A stretch of 64,000 nucleotides of DNA. It comes from Erpetoichthys calabaricus. Lineage: Eukaryota; Chordata; Cladistia; Polypteriformes; Polypteridae. Numbering within the stretch: position 1 is the first letter of the stretch; the number at the start of each line of letters is the position of its first letter. Location: positions 120,687,722 to 120,751,721 of the forward strand of contig NC_041401.2 of NCBI RefSeq assembly GCF_900747795.2. Direction: 5' to 3'. Below, piece by piece: positions 12,687-25,300 of the stretch. The translations under genes and the position numbers were made by a program. Below the pieces are notes generated by a model that saw only the letters and a program-made list of their open reading frames with translations, made no database searches and was not told the DNA's origin.

Positions 12687-13347
12687 ATTCATTGATTGGA
12701 GGCATGCAATCAACTAATAAAAACCACGTCAGCAATTAAAGGAACAGTGACATTTTTTTCTTTAAGTAAATTCTCCACTTTATTGAACTATTTAAGTGGG
12801 TTTTGTAGCATACAATGAACCAAAAAAATATTTTTGGCAATAACAGCACTGAATATTTACTATGTTGTGCAAATATTATGCCACTTTTTTTTTTTGGCTG
12901 CTGACAAAAAATGTGCACAATCCAGCATTCTGCAAGCCAATCTCCGCTAGAACCAACTGGTACTTGTCACACTGGCATAGTGTCACTGAAATGGTGTACA
13001 AGCACCGACTGTGTGTCTCACAGAAGTATGTTGCTAAATGTCAGCATCTGATGCCCCCTAGTGGCACAGAGGGAATCAGTAATCACAGTGCAAAGCAGTT
13101 TATTGTTCTGTTTCAGTCTTTTAACCTAGCCATCCAGATTGACAACTTAAAATAAAACGTTTTAAATGTATATATGTTCTCATTGTCCTTCTCATAAAAG
13201 TCATTTCCAGTCAAGACAAGGTTGTAAGAAATAACAGAAAATCAGACCACCATGCAATCCCAAGGTATGGCCTAGGCTCAATTTGAACAATAAACATTGA
13301 GAGTTTGAGATGCCTTTCTCAGCTCTGTACATTCAAAAAAATGTCAG
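12687..13347. other. Convergent 3' regions of ora4-like gene and OTUD3
   Basis: The two genes end towards each other here, about 660 bases apart. A minus-strand AATAAA (TTTATT on the plus strand near 13098) could serve OTUD3. Short frames in this interval have no recognisable domain. Confidence 0.5.
12716..12721 (+). terminator. Polyadenylation signal AATAAA of ora4-like gene
   Basis: A canonical AATAAA lies 30 bases after the stop codon at 12684-12686, in the right place for a short 3' untranslated region. Confidence 0.55.
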
Positions 13348-16300
13348 TCAAATGTTAAGGGTAGCAAATGACCTGACCAAGGTTACAGGGCCATCTGGAT
13401 TTTGGTTGCAATTACTATCAGCTTTGTTTTTGTTCTCCAGTATCTTCTGCCGGTGTCGCTCTTCCTGACGCTTTTTCTTCTGCAGACGTTGCTGTTCTTT
13501 GCGCTGTCTGCTAGATACCTACCAAAAATAAAAATAAATAAAAAAATTAATACTTTGTGCAATTCACAATTCACAGCTTACTCTTCCACAATGCAATAGT
13601 GGTGACGTTTTAATTAAATTCTGTATAAACATCATAGATAACACTTAGCATGTTTGATTGTCAGGGATGAAATTTCCTGTGGCTGACACCATGTCCTTTT
13701 TGGTTTCAAAACAGTAGTGAAAGAATAGAAGATACCTTAGAAGTGCTGCTACTTGCATCAGAACTTTGGGTACTCGCCGTCTCACAGAGCTGACTATCCA
13801 TCTTGCCAAAAATTCGACTTCCTGTACCACAGTCTTTCCACAGAGGAGATGACAAATGTAGTGTATGTGTAACTTCTGAAGGGATACAGTCTCTTTTGGT
13901 ACCTAAAAAGACATATTAGCAGTGTATCAGAACTTTTAAGACTTGTTACTACCTCCCAGATGCTGCAGCAGTTTTTTCATTATAACTAAATTAAAAGAAC
14001 ATGACCTACTCCAGAATGTGCAACTTATTTGCCTCTCGGAATACCCAATAGTACAACATTCTCAAAACTGCTACTCCGGTTTAGGCTTGTGGTGTTCCAC
14101 TGCCTATCCAGGCAGCACTGATTGCAAGACAGGAAATAACTCCATTGCAGGCCATAATATACAATTAAAAAAAAACTACAAACATGAAAATGTACATCTA
14201 GGCAGACACAGTGAGCTGTGTGAGTGATGAAGTTTAACTCTTACTGTTAAATGCAAAAAGGACAAGAGACTTTAAAATCTGTGTTGTTTTTAGCTGTTTT
14301 AACTTTAGACCAAGAGCACTTATTACTTAGTCTGCTATGCTGTGCCTCTCTCTATATTGAAAAAATGCACATACTTCAATTATGTGATACAACTCAAAGC
14401 ACCATGTGTGGAGTACAAGTCAAAGCAGGTTACACTTAAGCTTTACAACGTACTAGTGAGGCCTCATCTGGAGTACTGTGCACAAGTCTCAAGCCTCCAG
14501 GCTACAAAAAACCCACGTAAGTGCTAGAAAAAGTGCAGAGAAAAGTGACTAGGCTGATTCCAGGGGACTGCAGACTGTGTGTTATGAGAAAAGACTAAAG
14601 GACTTGAAACGTCTCATTTTAAGAAAAAGCAGATTATGAGGTGACATAACTGAAGTGTTTAAAATGTATAAAAGTAATTAATACAGTGGAAAAGCACAAG
14701 CACAGTTGAAAACTGGTTAAGGGTAAATTTCACTGACGCATTACAGACATGTGGAATATATTTCCAAGTAGTATGGTGGACAGTAGGACATTCAAAAATA
14801 AATGTTGTTTTGGAGAAATTCTGAGGGTAAGACTGGCAAGCTTTGTTGGGATGAATGGCCTGTTCTTGTCAAGTTTTGTCATTGTGATACTTAAGATTTT
14901 GTTGGCAGCATTTATTGAGTATTTACTTATTGTGACAAAGACACAGAAATGAAAAAAAACACTTCCATATTAAGTGACTAATGTTCAAACAGGATTATGT
15001 CAACAGGATATACCATTGTTAATTTTAAAGCACTGGTTTATTATGGCATGAAGGAAACAAGTTATTAAAGTCTTTCAAAAAATGCTAAGTACAGGAAGGC
15101 AGAGTAAATCAACACACCGTATACAGTACAGTGCTGTGAAAAAGTAAATACACAATATGAAATGAGCTGATCACCTCATTTAGTTTCATGTTTAGCAATA
15201 GATTAATGTGTATGTGAAGGAAGTATTTGGCAATTATTTATTGACTGAAATCAATGGAAGTAAAAAACTGTGCTGCAGAAAGCTGAATCTATAAAAACAT
15301 GCATCATTAAGTGCAAGATACATTTAAAAATATTCAGCCACCTGCTCTTCTTAAAATGGTTTTTCATTCATGATATTCACAAGAAGTAACAATGCTTAAG
15401 TAAAATTTACTTGAGTAACATGCACATGCTGCAGATAAAAAATACAAATATACTACACAAAACTCATAAAAGCCCAGCTGAAATGCACAAAGCATGTATT
15501 CACCATGTCAGCCAGGCATTTTACTGCAAATAGAATTGCATTCGTAAGTTCTAAATCAGTGACGAACAGAGGAGTTGAATGTCACCATTTACAAAGCACT
15601 GCACACACCATCAATAGACTGCTTTAAATACATGGTTAATTTAGAGTTTCATACACAGAAATAGAGAACGTGCAACTTCCACTCTGAAGCTACAAAGATT
15701 ATTAATAGTGATAAATATTTCCTGCTCTGTATGTAAGCCATTATTATGAATTTACACCTATGCGGCAGCCAGAATAAGCTCCAGCTACCTGAGACCCTGC
15801 CTTGGAAAATGCTGGTTCAGAAAGAGCATTGCTTTGGGTATGCTGTGCCCTGACCTTTGCATTGTGTGGGTGTCTTGGGGATAAAGAGAGTATCTTACTA
15901 TTTTTTCATTTAACAAGCAAAAAAAGGAAAAATCCAGAATTTTCTAGTGAAAAATGCACCCCAGTAACAGCTGAAAAATCTCAAATGAATAAATTTAATG
16001 GGCAGTCACTGACTTGATATGATAATTTATCTGAAATCTACAGATGTGCTGATTTTAACAGCAAACATAAAACCTGCTCCCTGCGTGCTTTTCTTATCTT
16101 AAGACAGTTATGTGACCCAGAGCAGAACCCAGAGATGTCTTGCTGCTGAACATTCTGGTTAGTTCTGTAGACAACAGTAACTGAAAAATGTCACATGATC
16201 GCTTACATTCTTTCTATATACAGAAACTTTTTTTTTTTTTTTGCGAGCTGCTGAATTATTATATCACATGTGTGCCTCAGTGACAGAATATTGAGCTTGC

Positions 16301-19300
16301 AGAGGGGCATTTTTCTGTTTTGGAGGTGGAGTACCTGCTATAAATGGCTGTTGCACCTCGTGCTCTGTCAGCAGTTTGTGAATTTACTCACTCAAAACAC
16401 TGTGCTCAGTTCTTCGACTACCATATCCTCAGCAACAGCAACTCATCATGCATTAAAAAAATAATCAAGTATTGGTTTACGGCACTTCAAAGTGCTCTAT
16501 TGCATGCACTGCGCATTTTGATTTTCTACATTTTTTTTTTTTTTTGATCGTGCGTGTGCAGAACTTGGTACAGAAAAGGTGGTTTGGCTCTTTCAAAACT
16601 ATAAGGATTTTTATTAATAATACAAAAACAGTGTAATCAGTTCAAATTTATTTTTTATGTGTACAAAGTCCCATTAAACTCATAGGTGTTCTTTTCATTA
16701 CGCTCCCACTCAGCGTGCACTTGGCTCCATAGGCTATGTGAAATAACAACACAGGCCAGAGGTGTTGGGCTATCATAAATCCACTCACGATGGCCATTGC
16801 AAGCAGAAAAATGAGGAAGAAATGTATAGTTACCCAAAAAAAAAAAGAAAAAAAAGAAATAGTACCGTACCACGAATCTGTGATAATTATGTATAATTTC
16901 CTTCTGTTATCACTAGGATGTTTCCAACACTTCAAAGCTGAAATATTTGGTACATGTTAAGGCTTTTTCTATCACCTATGGACTCTAAAGCCCCATTATC
17001 AACTTCAAGAACAGACAAGGCATTTTTAAATTTTACAAAAATGCTTCAACTTGGAACACAATTTCAAGTGGCAAATGAATATATACCATGATTGTGAAGA
17101 AGTAACTTTGACTATATGCCTTTAAAGACATATATATCATTTAAAAATTGTAATTGTAATAATAATACATTGTCTAAAATTAAATTTACTGCTAGGAATC
17201 AATAGAACAGTCATGCATTGAAATTTGTGGATGTGCTTGTTCTAATATGCTGGCTTCAAAGGATGCAAGGTAGAGCCCAACCCTGCATAGTGTACTAGTC
17301 CATTACAAGTCACACACACTTAAAGAGCAACGCTTAACTATTTAGACGAGTCCGTGACCCCACACTTATTTCTAATGTGAGAAGAAAGTGGAACTACTGG
17401 AATTTACAGCTGAATCAAGAAATATGTGTTTTATGCACAAATGTCTGTACTATAAAGTCAGATATCTTCATGTTACATGTGACAGCATTGACACAGCCAC
17501 TTCTGACTTATGCTGTACTGCATAAATATTCTAAAACTTCAGTATAAACAAATAAGTCTTTTTATAACATACATACGCAAGCACAACAGTCGCTTTTAGG
17601 CTACTAATTTACCAGTACGGAAAGCTAAAACATTAAAGGAAATTATTAGTAAAATAATTCCAGCATACCACTTGTCACTTGTTAACTGAAGTTCCACCTT
17701 TTAACAAAGAAGACACCTCTTCACATTCTACAAGTGCTGTCCCGGCTACTGTTATTTGAGTCCAAATTTTAGAACCACCATTTACTTATTTATTTTTAGA
17801 TACCTCAATTTTGCTTCCGTTATTTGAAAACATCTTTCATAATGAATTCCCAAGAGTGTACTTAAAGTCTACACACACAAAACTATACAAGCTAAGTGGT
17901 AATCTATGACAATGGCTACAGAACATAGCCAGGGATTCATGCATATACAGTATAAATAAATCAAGGATTCTGCATGTGATAATACATGACTAGAATAATG
18001 AACTTGCTTATTTCAATACTGGTATGTGTGGGAATGGCCTGGCCTGACCAAATCATTACAAGCTCTAAATCCTTAAACCCATTAACATCAGCCGTGTGTC
18101 CCCAACATTTTTGACAATAAATTTAAACATAATGATTTATGTTCTGTATTTCTATTTCAATCAAGAGAAGTACAGTTGCAGTAGAATTGCACCTCTTTCA
18201 TTTATTCTATATACAAACCAACATTGCACTGTGTTTGAGCAAGGAACTGGGTTTCTTTAACTTTGCATATTTTTTCACAATCCTTTATTAATCATAATAT
18301 ATACATTACTCGCATAATAGTATGCATATTTTTTTTTTATAAATTCCACTAAATGCTACAGTTATTTATATCAGCTATATGTTTTATTCTTATAAATTAT
18401 AAACATTCTTATGTTTTAGCCTTATAAGAAGAACCAGAAAAGCCAATCAGAACCTTACAGGAAGAGTGTCCATGTTAGTTACAACAAGCCTTGTAATGTT
18501 CATGTATTAAGAAGTTTTCTGTATGTATGTTTGTTGAAATGTTGTTTTAATTTATTTAACAATACAATGTTATAACAATTTTAAAAACATTAAACAGTAC
18601 TGTAAATCCTACCAGAACACTGTGTATGCATGTATACACAAAACAAACACCATATACCGAATAAGCATTTAAAATAAATCCAATTCAAACTATTTGATTT
18701 ATATACGAGATTCCCAGATTGTTAACTTTGCTTTCAAGCAGGTGCCGTGTATTATAAAGAAATATATTTATTATTTATGCATTAAAACAGCAAAATAGCT
18801 AAACAGGTTTCATTAATAACTTAAATTCATGAGGTTTGCAGAACATTTAGAAAACTTTGTCTTGAAATTGCAGAACTACTCCTCAGTCATCAAAACGGAT
18901 TAAAGATAAAGTTCAATTTATTTGTTATTTATTATGACAGAACTCTTCAAGGACTATGGTAATATCCTAAATAATCTCTTTATAGCTGTGGCTTAGATTT
19001 TTAATATTCTTAACCTAAATGGGCAACAAAATCATACTTTATATATATTTTTTTTTATACTTTATAGATTTATAACGCTATTAAAATTATACTGAAAATC
19101 TGATTTATATTCCAGAAGTCAAAGGTTTTAAAAAAACCATTTACTTCCAAGCAAGTGGAGGCCTTTTATGTCTTTATTAGACATTTTTTTGCTCAAAGGA
19201 AGCAACTATAAAGAAGGCTGCTAGAGAAAAATCACTGTCACATAACATCCACGCTTAAAATCACACATTACATCCTGTATTTCAAAATGAAAACAGACTT

Positions 19301-22300
19301 GATTTAATACAACTAAACACGCTCAAGTGTGAGTTTGCCCTATGGTTGACAGATGCCTTACTCACAGGTGGTTCCTAATTTTACATCCACTGCTGCTCAA
19401 AAAACACCAGCTCCCAGTGACCCTCCTACCTTAATAAAATGACAAGTGTCTGTGTATCAGTCCAGCTGCTATGTATGTTGGAATGAAATGCAATGCAATG
19501 TATTTTATTACTACATGCATTACAAAATAAATTCCAATAGATGGTGCACTGCAAATGTTAACACTGATGTTTACATTAATTACTTGGATTTCAACCCTTC
19601 TTAGACAGGTGACACAGTAACTAAATAAACGATTAAGAAATGGAATGGACAGACAGATGAAGTTGCTTAAGATAAAACACCTGGCTTTGCAGTCACTGAA
19701 GAAGGTGGAATGTAATAAGGTATTCAAGAGTGACTTTGAAATTGAATGTGTTTCTAGAATAGTGTACTCACACTTAAAAGTATTTATTTTTGTATAAATC
19801 ATGTATGTTAAACTAGTACTACACATGAACACTTGCTCTATTAAATGTTACAATGTGCCCATGTGGGCAGCACGGTGGCGCAGTGGGTAGCGCTGCTGCC
19901 TCGCAGTTGGGCGACCTGGGGACCTGGGTTCGCTTCTCGGGTCCTCCCTGCATGGAGTTTGCATGTTCTCCCAGTGTCTGCGTGGGTTTCCTCCGGGTGC
20001 TCCGGTTTCCTCCCACAGTCCAAAGACATGCAGGTTATGTGGATTGGCGATTCTAAATTGGCCCTAGTGTGTGCGTGTGTTTGTGTGTGTCCTGCAGTGG
20101 GTTGGCACCCTGCCCGGGATTGGTTCCTGCCTTGTGCCCTGTGTTGGCTGGGATTGGCTCCAGCAGACCCCCGTGACCCTGTGTTCGGATTCAGCGGGTT
20201 GGATAATGGATGGATGGATGCGCCCATGTGTCACAATGAAGTTCCTCTTTAATTAAAGCATTATTGAAATTAAACAACTGTTGAGCCATATCTCATGACT
20301 GACACATACTGCACCAGGGACTTTTGAGTTAAAGGTTAGTGATGCACAATTATGAGAATGCAAGTGAATACTGAAAAAATATCTTCCGCCATATTGAATT
20401 TCTCCAGCTCTATCAAAGTAATGAGACAGAGAAGGCAGTGGAACTTGCAAAACAAAACATGTCACTCTCTATTAAAGACAAAATGCATGCACCAAATTTG
20501 AAGAACTCATTACTCACTCTCATTGGATTCCTGTTTCTGCATCACAGCAGCAGCAGCAGCATCTATATCCAGACATTTAGCTTCCAGGCTTTGCAGGATT
20601 AGTGCTGTATCCTAGAGGTAAGAATTACATGCCTTTAGTCATTGCTGACAAGATGCTCACCACACCACATTCAACCAAGAGGTACTTCAAGGCCTTACCA
20701 TACACCCTGTGATGTTTTGTATAGTTTCGACTAAATGTCTCCTTTCTTCTTCCTCCTCATTTTGCCTTTCAAGGCTATTGGCAGTTGAGGACAGTGGCAG
20801 GTTATGATCCCTATACTTATCGTGTCGAGTATTTCCCCTGTTACTCAAAATCTGTGGCCAAGGCAATAAGGGGCCATGAGTAACTAACATTGTCGAAGAG
20901 AACACTGGGCTCTTAGTGAACATATCTTACCTCTGTACGTAAGTTAGCAGGTGTCTCAGAGTTATCGCCAATATGTCGCACACTGTCATAATGTTCTCCA
21001 TACCGATATGCAATATGCAACTCCTGGGTAAATGGCTTGTCTGATCCCTTAATCTGCAAATTTGGAAACATACAACTGGCAAGTACAACTGAGTCCAATA
21101 GGATTTCATCATAACCTCCAAACACCGCAAGTGTCTAATGGTTGCCCTTCAGTAATCACTGTTTTAACAAATCTTACCTGCCATAATGGTGCATTCACCT
21201 GATGAATGACAACATTGAGCTGGTGGTTCCGAGCAAAAGCCACAATAGCATCATTTCCAGCAAACGTCCCAGGTTTGGCCAGGTTGGACACTATGAAGAA
21301 AAAAAGCAGTGAAATATAAATATCCAATTTAAAAAGAAGGATCAATGGGATGTTATAAAGTTTAAGACTCACCATGTCTCTCAAAGGGAACATCATCCTC
21401 CACAAATGGCTCAAAGTCCTGCCGATGGGTTGTCATAAATTCAACAGTATCCCTTCGGTGCTTCAGGTGGTTGTTAGAGTGACCTTCCAGCTGGTCACCA
21501 AGGGCACGAAACAAACAGTTTCTATTTTGCATAAAAGAGTAAAAGCATGTGACATAATCTGTTGATGAGGCAACAAGTGCCATCTTTAAATTAAGAAGAA
21601 GGGACACAATCACCGAGATATTACAAGTCCCAGTCTGATTCTGTTGATTCTCTAAATTCCACCATTCACCACAAATGATGCTTTCCTGAAGTAATCAGCA
21701 CTGTGATTCTGAAAAGTTAATGTAAGCCGATTTTCATTTTTCCCCCATCAGCTTTCAAACTAATGTAATTGTGAGTTTATGAAAGAAAAAGTTTTGAACG
21801 CTGATTACAACACTGCTTGCAATATTAGGAAGCATTTGCTTTATGTGACCCAAAGCATATTAATAGCCATGAAAAGGTATTTGCTCCCTTCTTGATTTCC
21901 TCTAGTTTTGCTTATTCATAACATTTAAGTTTCTGATATCCAAACAAATTTAGTATAATACAAAAGGCAACTTGAGTAAACAAAATACATAACATTTAAT
22001 TTATTAAAGGGAAATAAATCATCAATTTCTGTATTGCCCATGTAAAACAGTAACTGTCCCCTTAGTCACTCAATCAACCAATGAATAAAATTTACATAAC
22101 AGGTTAAATTAGATTAGACACAGCCAAACATGCTTGCTGCCAGCCATATTGAACCTAACTATCACTTAAACTGAACCTTTTCAGCAATGTGAAGTTGGCT
22201 AATCAGTTTCAACAAGCAGAACACCATGCCTCAATCCAAAAAGACCTGAGAAAAAGTTATTGAAATGTAACAGTTGGAAAAGGTTATAAAGCAATCTCTA

Positions 22301-25300
22301 AAACACTGGGACTCCAGTGAACCACCTTGAGAGCTATCATCTCCAAATGGAGAAAACTTGAATCAGGAATGGCCAGCCTAACAAAACTACTCCATGCAGG
22401 CTCCTCATGTAGACAGCTACTGTGTAAAGACTGTGAGTCTACCTGTGCAAGTCCACCGAACACAGACACCAGACAAAGCAGCAGACACTTGGGCTTAACA
22501 AAGATAATGTTGTTTTTTTTCCTTTTAATCTTCTTCCTCAGCATGTGCCTACAATTCATTATTGTTGTTAATACAAGAGGTTTCTCTTGCTGCTTTAGCA
22601 GGAGGGAGAGAAATAATAACAATATTCATCAAGACACCCTCTGCTCTTTTGGCTTTTGAAATTGCAAGTCTGCATTCAACAAAGCAGACTTTATTCCAGT
22701 TTGCACAACCCAAAGATGTTTTCAAGTGGTGGCCCTGACGGAGACGTGGATTCACCCAGAAAACAGCAACACCAAATTTCCTCTAGTTTCAGCTTTACCT
22801 GCACCGGTCGTTCTACTGGTAGGGGTAGAGAGACAGGTATCGTTGTGTCAAACAACTGGAGATTCACCCCCGTGGGTATTGCACAGAACTAAACTGCTTC
22901 TGCATACCATGGAATTACTGTTTCACATTCAATTAACATGAACAGTGTTGCTATTTATCCTCCCAAAGTTTGCTCAATAACCTCTTCGATGAGCTGGGTG
23001 GCCTGCTCTTCTCTCTCCCAGATGACAGCAGCTTACTTCTAATCATTGGGGATCTGAACATCCACCTCGATAGTCGTCCTATATACTTTCTCACTTATTT
23101 TTTCTCCTTCAACATAACACAGCTCCATACCACACCAACTCATCAGGTTAGCAATCTGTTAGCTCTTTTTCTCTCATGTTAACTATACTCCAATAAACTC
23201 CCCTACATACATTTGACCATGTTTTCATATAGTTCTCTCTGCTTCTTCCCTCTTCTCACACTTTTACTCCTCCAACTGCATCATTCTGCTGTCACTGCCA
23301 CAGCTCTATCCCATCAGATTTTTTTCTCTAGTCTTCTCTGCACTCTCCTCCCAAGCATTTGTCCTCTCTCAATACCAATGCTGCCACACAAAACCCTATG
23401 CTCAACTCTGTCCTCCTGTCTTGACAATGTCTGTCCTCTCGCTTCCAGGCCTGCATGAGAAATACCCTCCTAGCATTGGTGTTCTGAAGCACTTTGCAGC
23501 CAATGGACTGAGCTTATGACAGCTGAAATGAAATGGTGGAAGTAGGGCTGGGCAATTAATCGAAAAGTAATCGAAATCGACATTCAGAACCTATAATCGA
23601 TCAAATTTTTCCAGGTTGATTATTTCGATTACTTTCCCTTTAAAAACACTACCGTGTGTGGAGTCACATGACCCCGCTCCATTACGTTACATTATTCCGC
23701 CGACATGTCGAGCATGGACAGCTTAAACACTGACACAACTGAGCAACAAGAGCAACTTGTACCAAAGAAAAACGCAGTCTCCGTCATTTGGACACATTTT
23801 GGCTTCAGTAAGGATGACATCGAACAAAATGAAGTCAGATGTAGACACTGTAGAAAAACAGTTTCGACGCCCAAAGGTAACACCACCAATTTGTTTCAAC
23901 ACTTGAAGCACAATCACGTTACTGAATATGAACAGTGCATGGCTCAAAAAAAAAACAAAAAGAGACTGACAAGCGCCCAGCAACAAGTGCCTCCGCAAAG
24001 CAGATGTCGATAACACAAGCGTTCACAAATGCCACACAGTATGAGAAGAGTTCAAGAAGATGGAAAGAAATAACTGATGCTATTTGTTATTACATCGCAA
24101 AGGATATGACTCCCTTGGCTACAGTGGAGCGAAGCGGGTTTAAACACCTCGTTAAAACTCTCGACAGAAGATACACTGTGCCATCGCGATCACATTTTTC
24201 TAAAACTGCGCTGCCAGACATGTACAAGACATGTTGTAAAAATGTAGCTGCTGAACTGAAAAAGGTTCAACACTTTGCAGCCACATCTGATCTCTGGTCA
24301 AGAATGCATTCTTGAGCCTTACTTTGCACTACATTGACGACGATTGGAAGCTGCGCCGGAGATGCCTTGAGACGGCATATTTTCCAGCCGATCACACGGC
24401 AGATATGATTGCGCAAGGTCTGAAAGATATGCTTTCTGAATGGGACCTCGCGGAAGAAAAACTTTCAGCCATTACGACAGACAACGGTGCTAATGTTGTC
24501 AAAGCTGCTGCGCTTAATGGATGGTTACGGCAGCAGTGTTTTGGACACCGCCTACACCTTAAATTGGTAAGTACACGTCAGCTTAATTAAATATAATAGC
24601 ATAAAAGCAAAAGAGGTCATTAGGAAGCTTTTTTAAGGGAGTGAGGCAACACCTTCAGCAAGTTCAGCTACACCCACTCTGTCACTTCAGCAATTGCTAG
24701 AAGCAGAGATGAGCAGCTATTTGGTGTCCTCCATGCTGGATAGTGAGGCAAATCCACTGGACTGGTGGAGGAAGCATCATGTACACTTTCCCACTCTAAG
24801 TAAGGTGGCAAAAAAGTATCTCTGCATACCAGCTACTAGCTCCACATCAGAGCGGGTTTTCAGTTCGGGCGGAAACATTGTTACATGCCTCAGGTCCTGC
24901 CTGAAACCTGAAAAGGTTAACATGCATGTGTTTCTTAGTAAGAACTTAAGAGTAAATTCATGTTCATATAGTGACATGACAAGATCGCTAAGATCACCTC
25001 ATGCAACAGTGTTTAGAGAGTTCTATTTTCATTACAACATTAAAATATTTGTTTACAGAAGATGCAAGAAATGCACTGTTTAAAATATTATTTACAGGAT
25101 ATATAAGAGTTATTTTATTTAGAAGAGATACTGCTTATTTTCTACTTTTAATAGCAAAAACATTGAAAAAAATGTATTTATTTTTACTTTTTTTATAAGA
25201 ACAAAGTGACTGTTCGTTTTAGGCAATGTGTGCTTTAATTTCAGTTGTTCAACATTGATGTTCAATAAATAATCACAGATAGTAGATAGTGTTTCCTTCA

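Noticed and set aside
15120-15400. Possible Tc1 end in the OTUD3 intron
   Set aside because: Only the first 20 bases resemble a Tc1 terminal repeat; no transposase text or second end follows.
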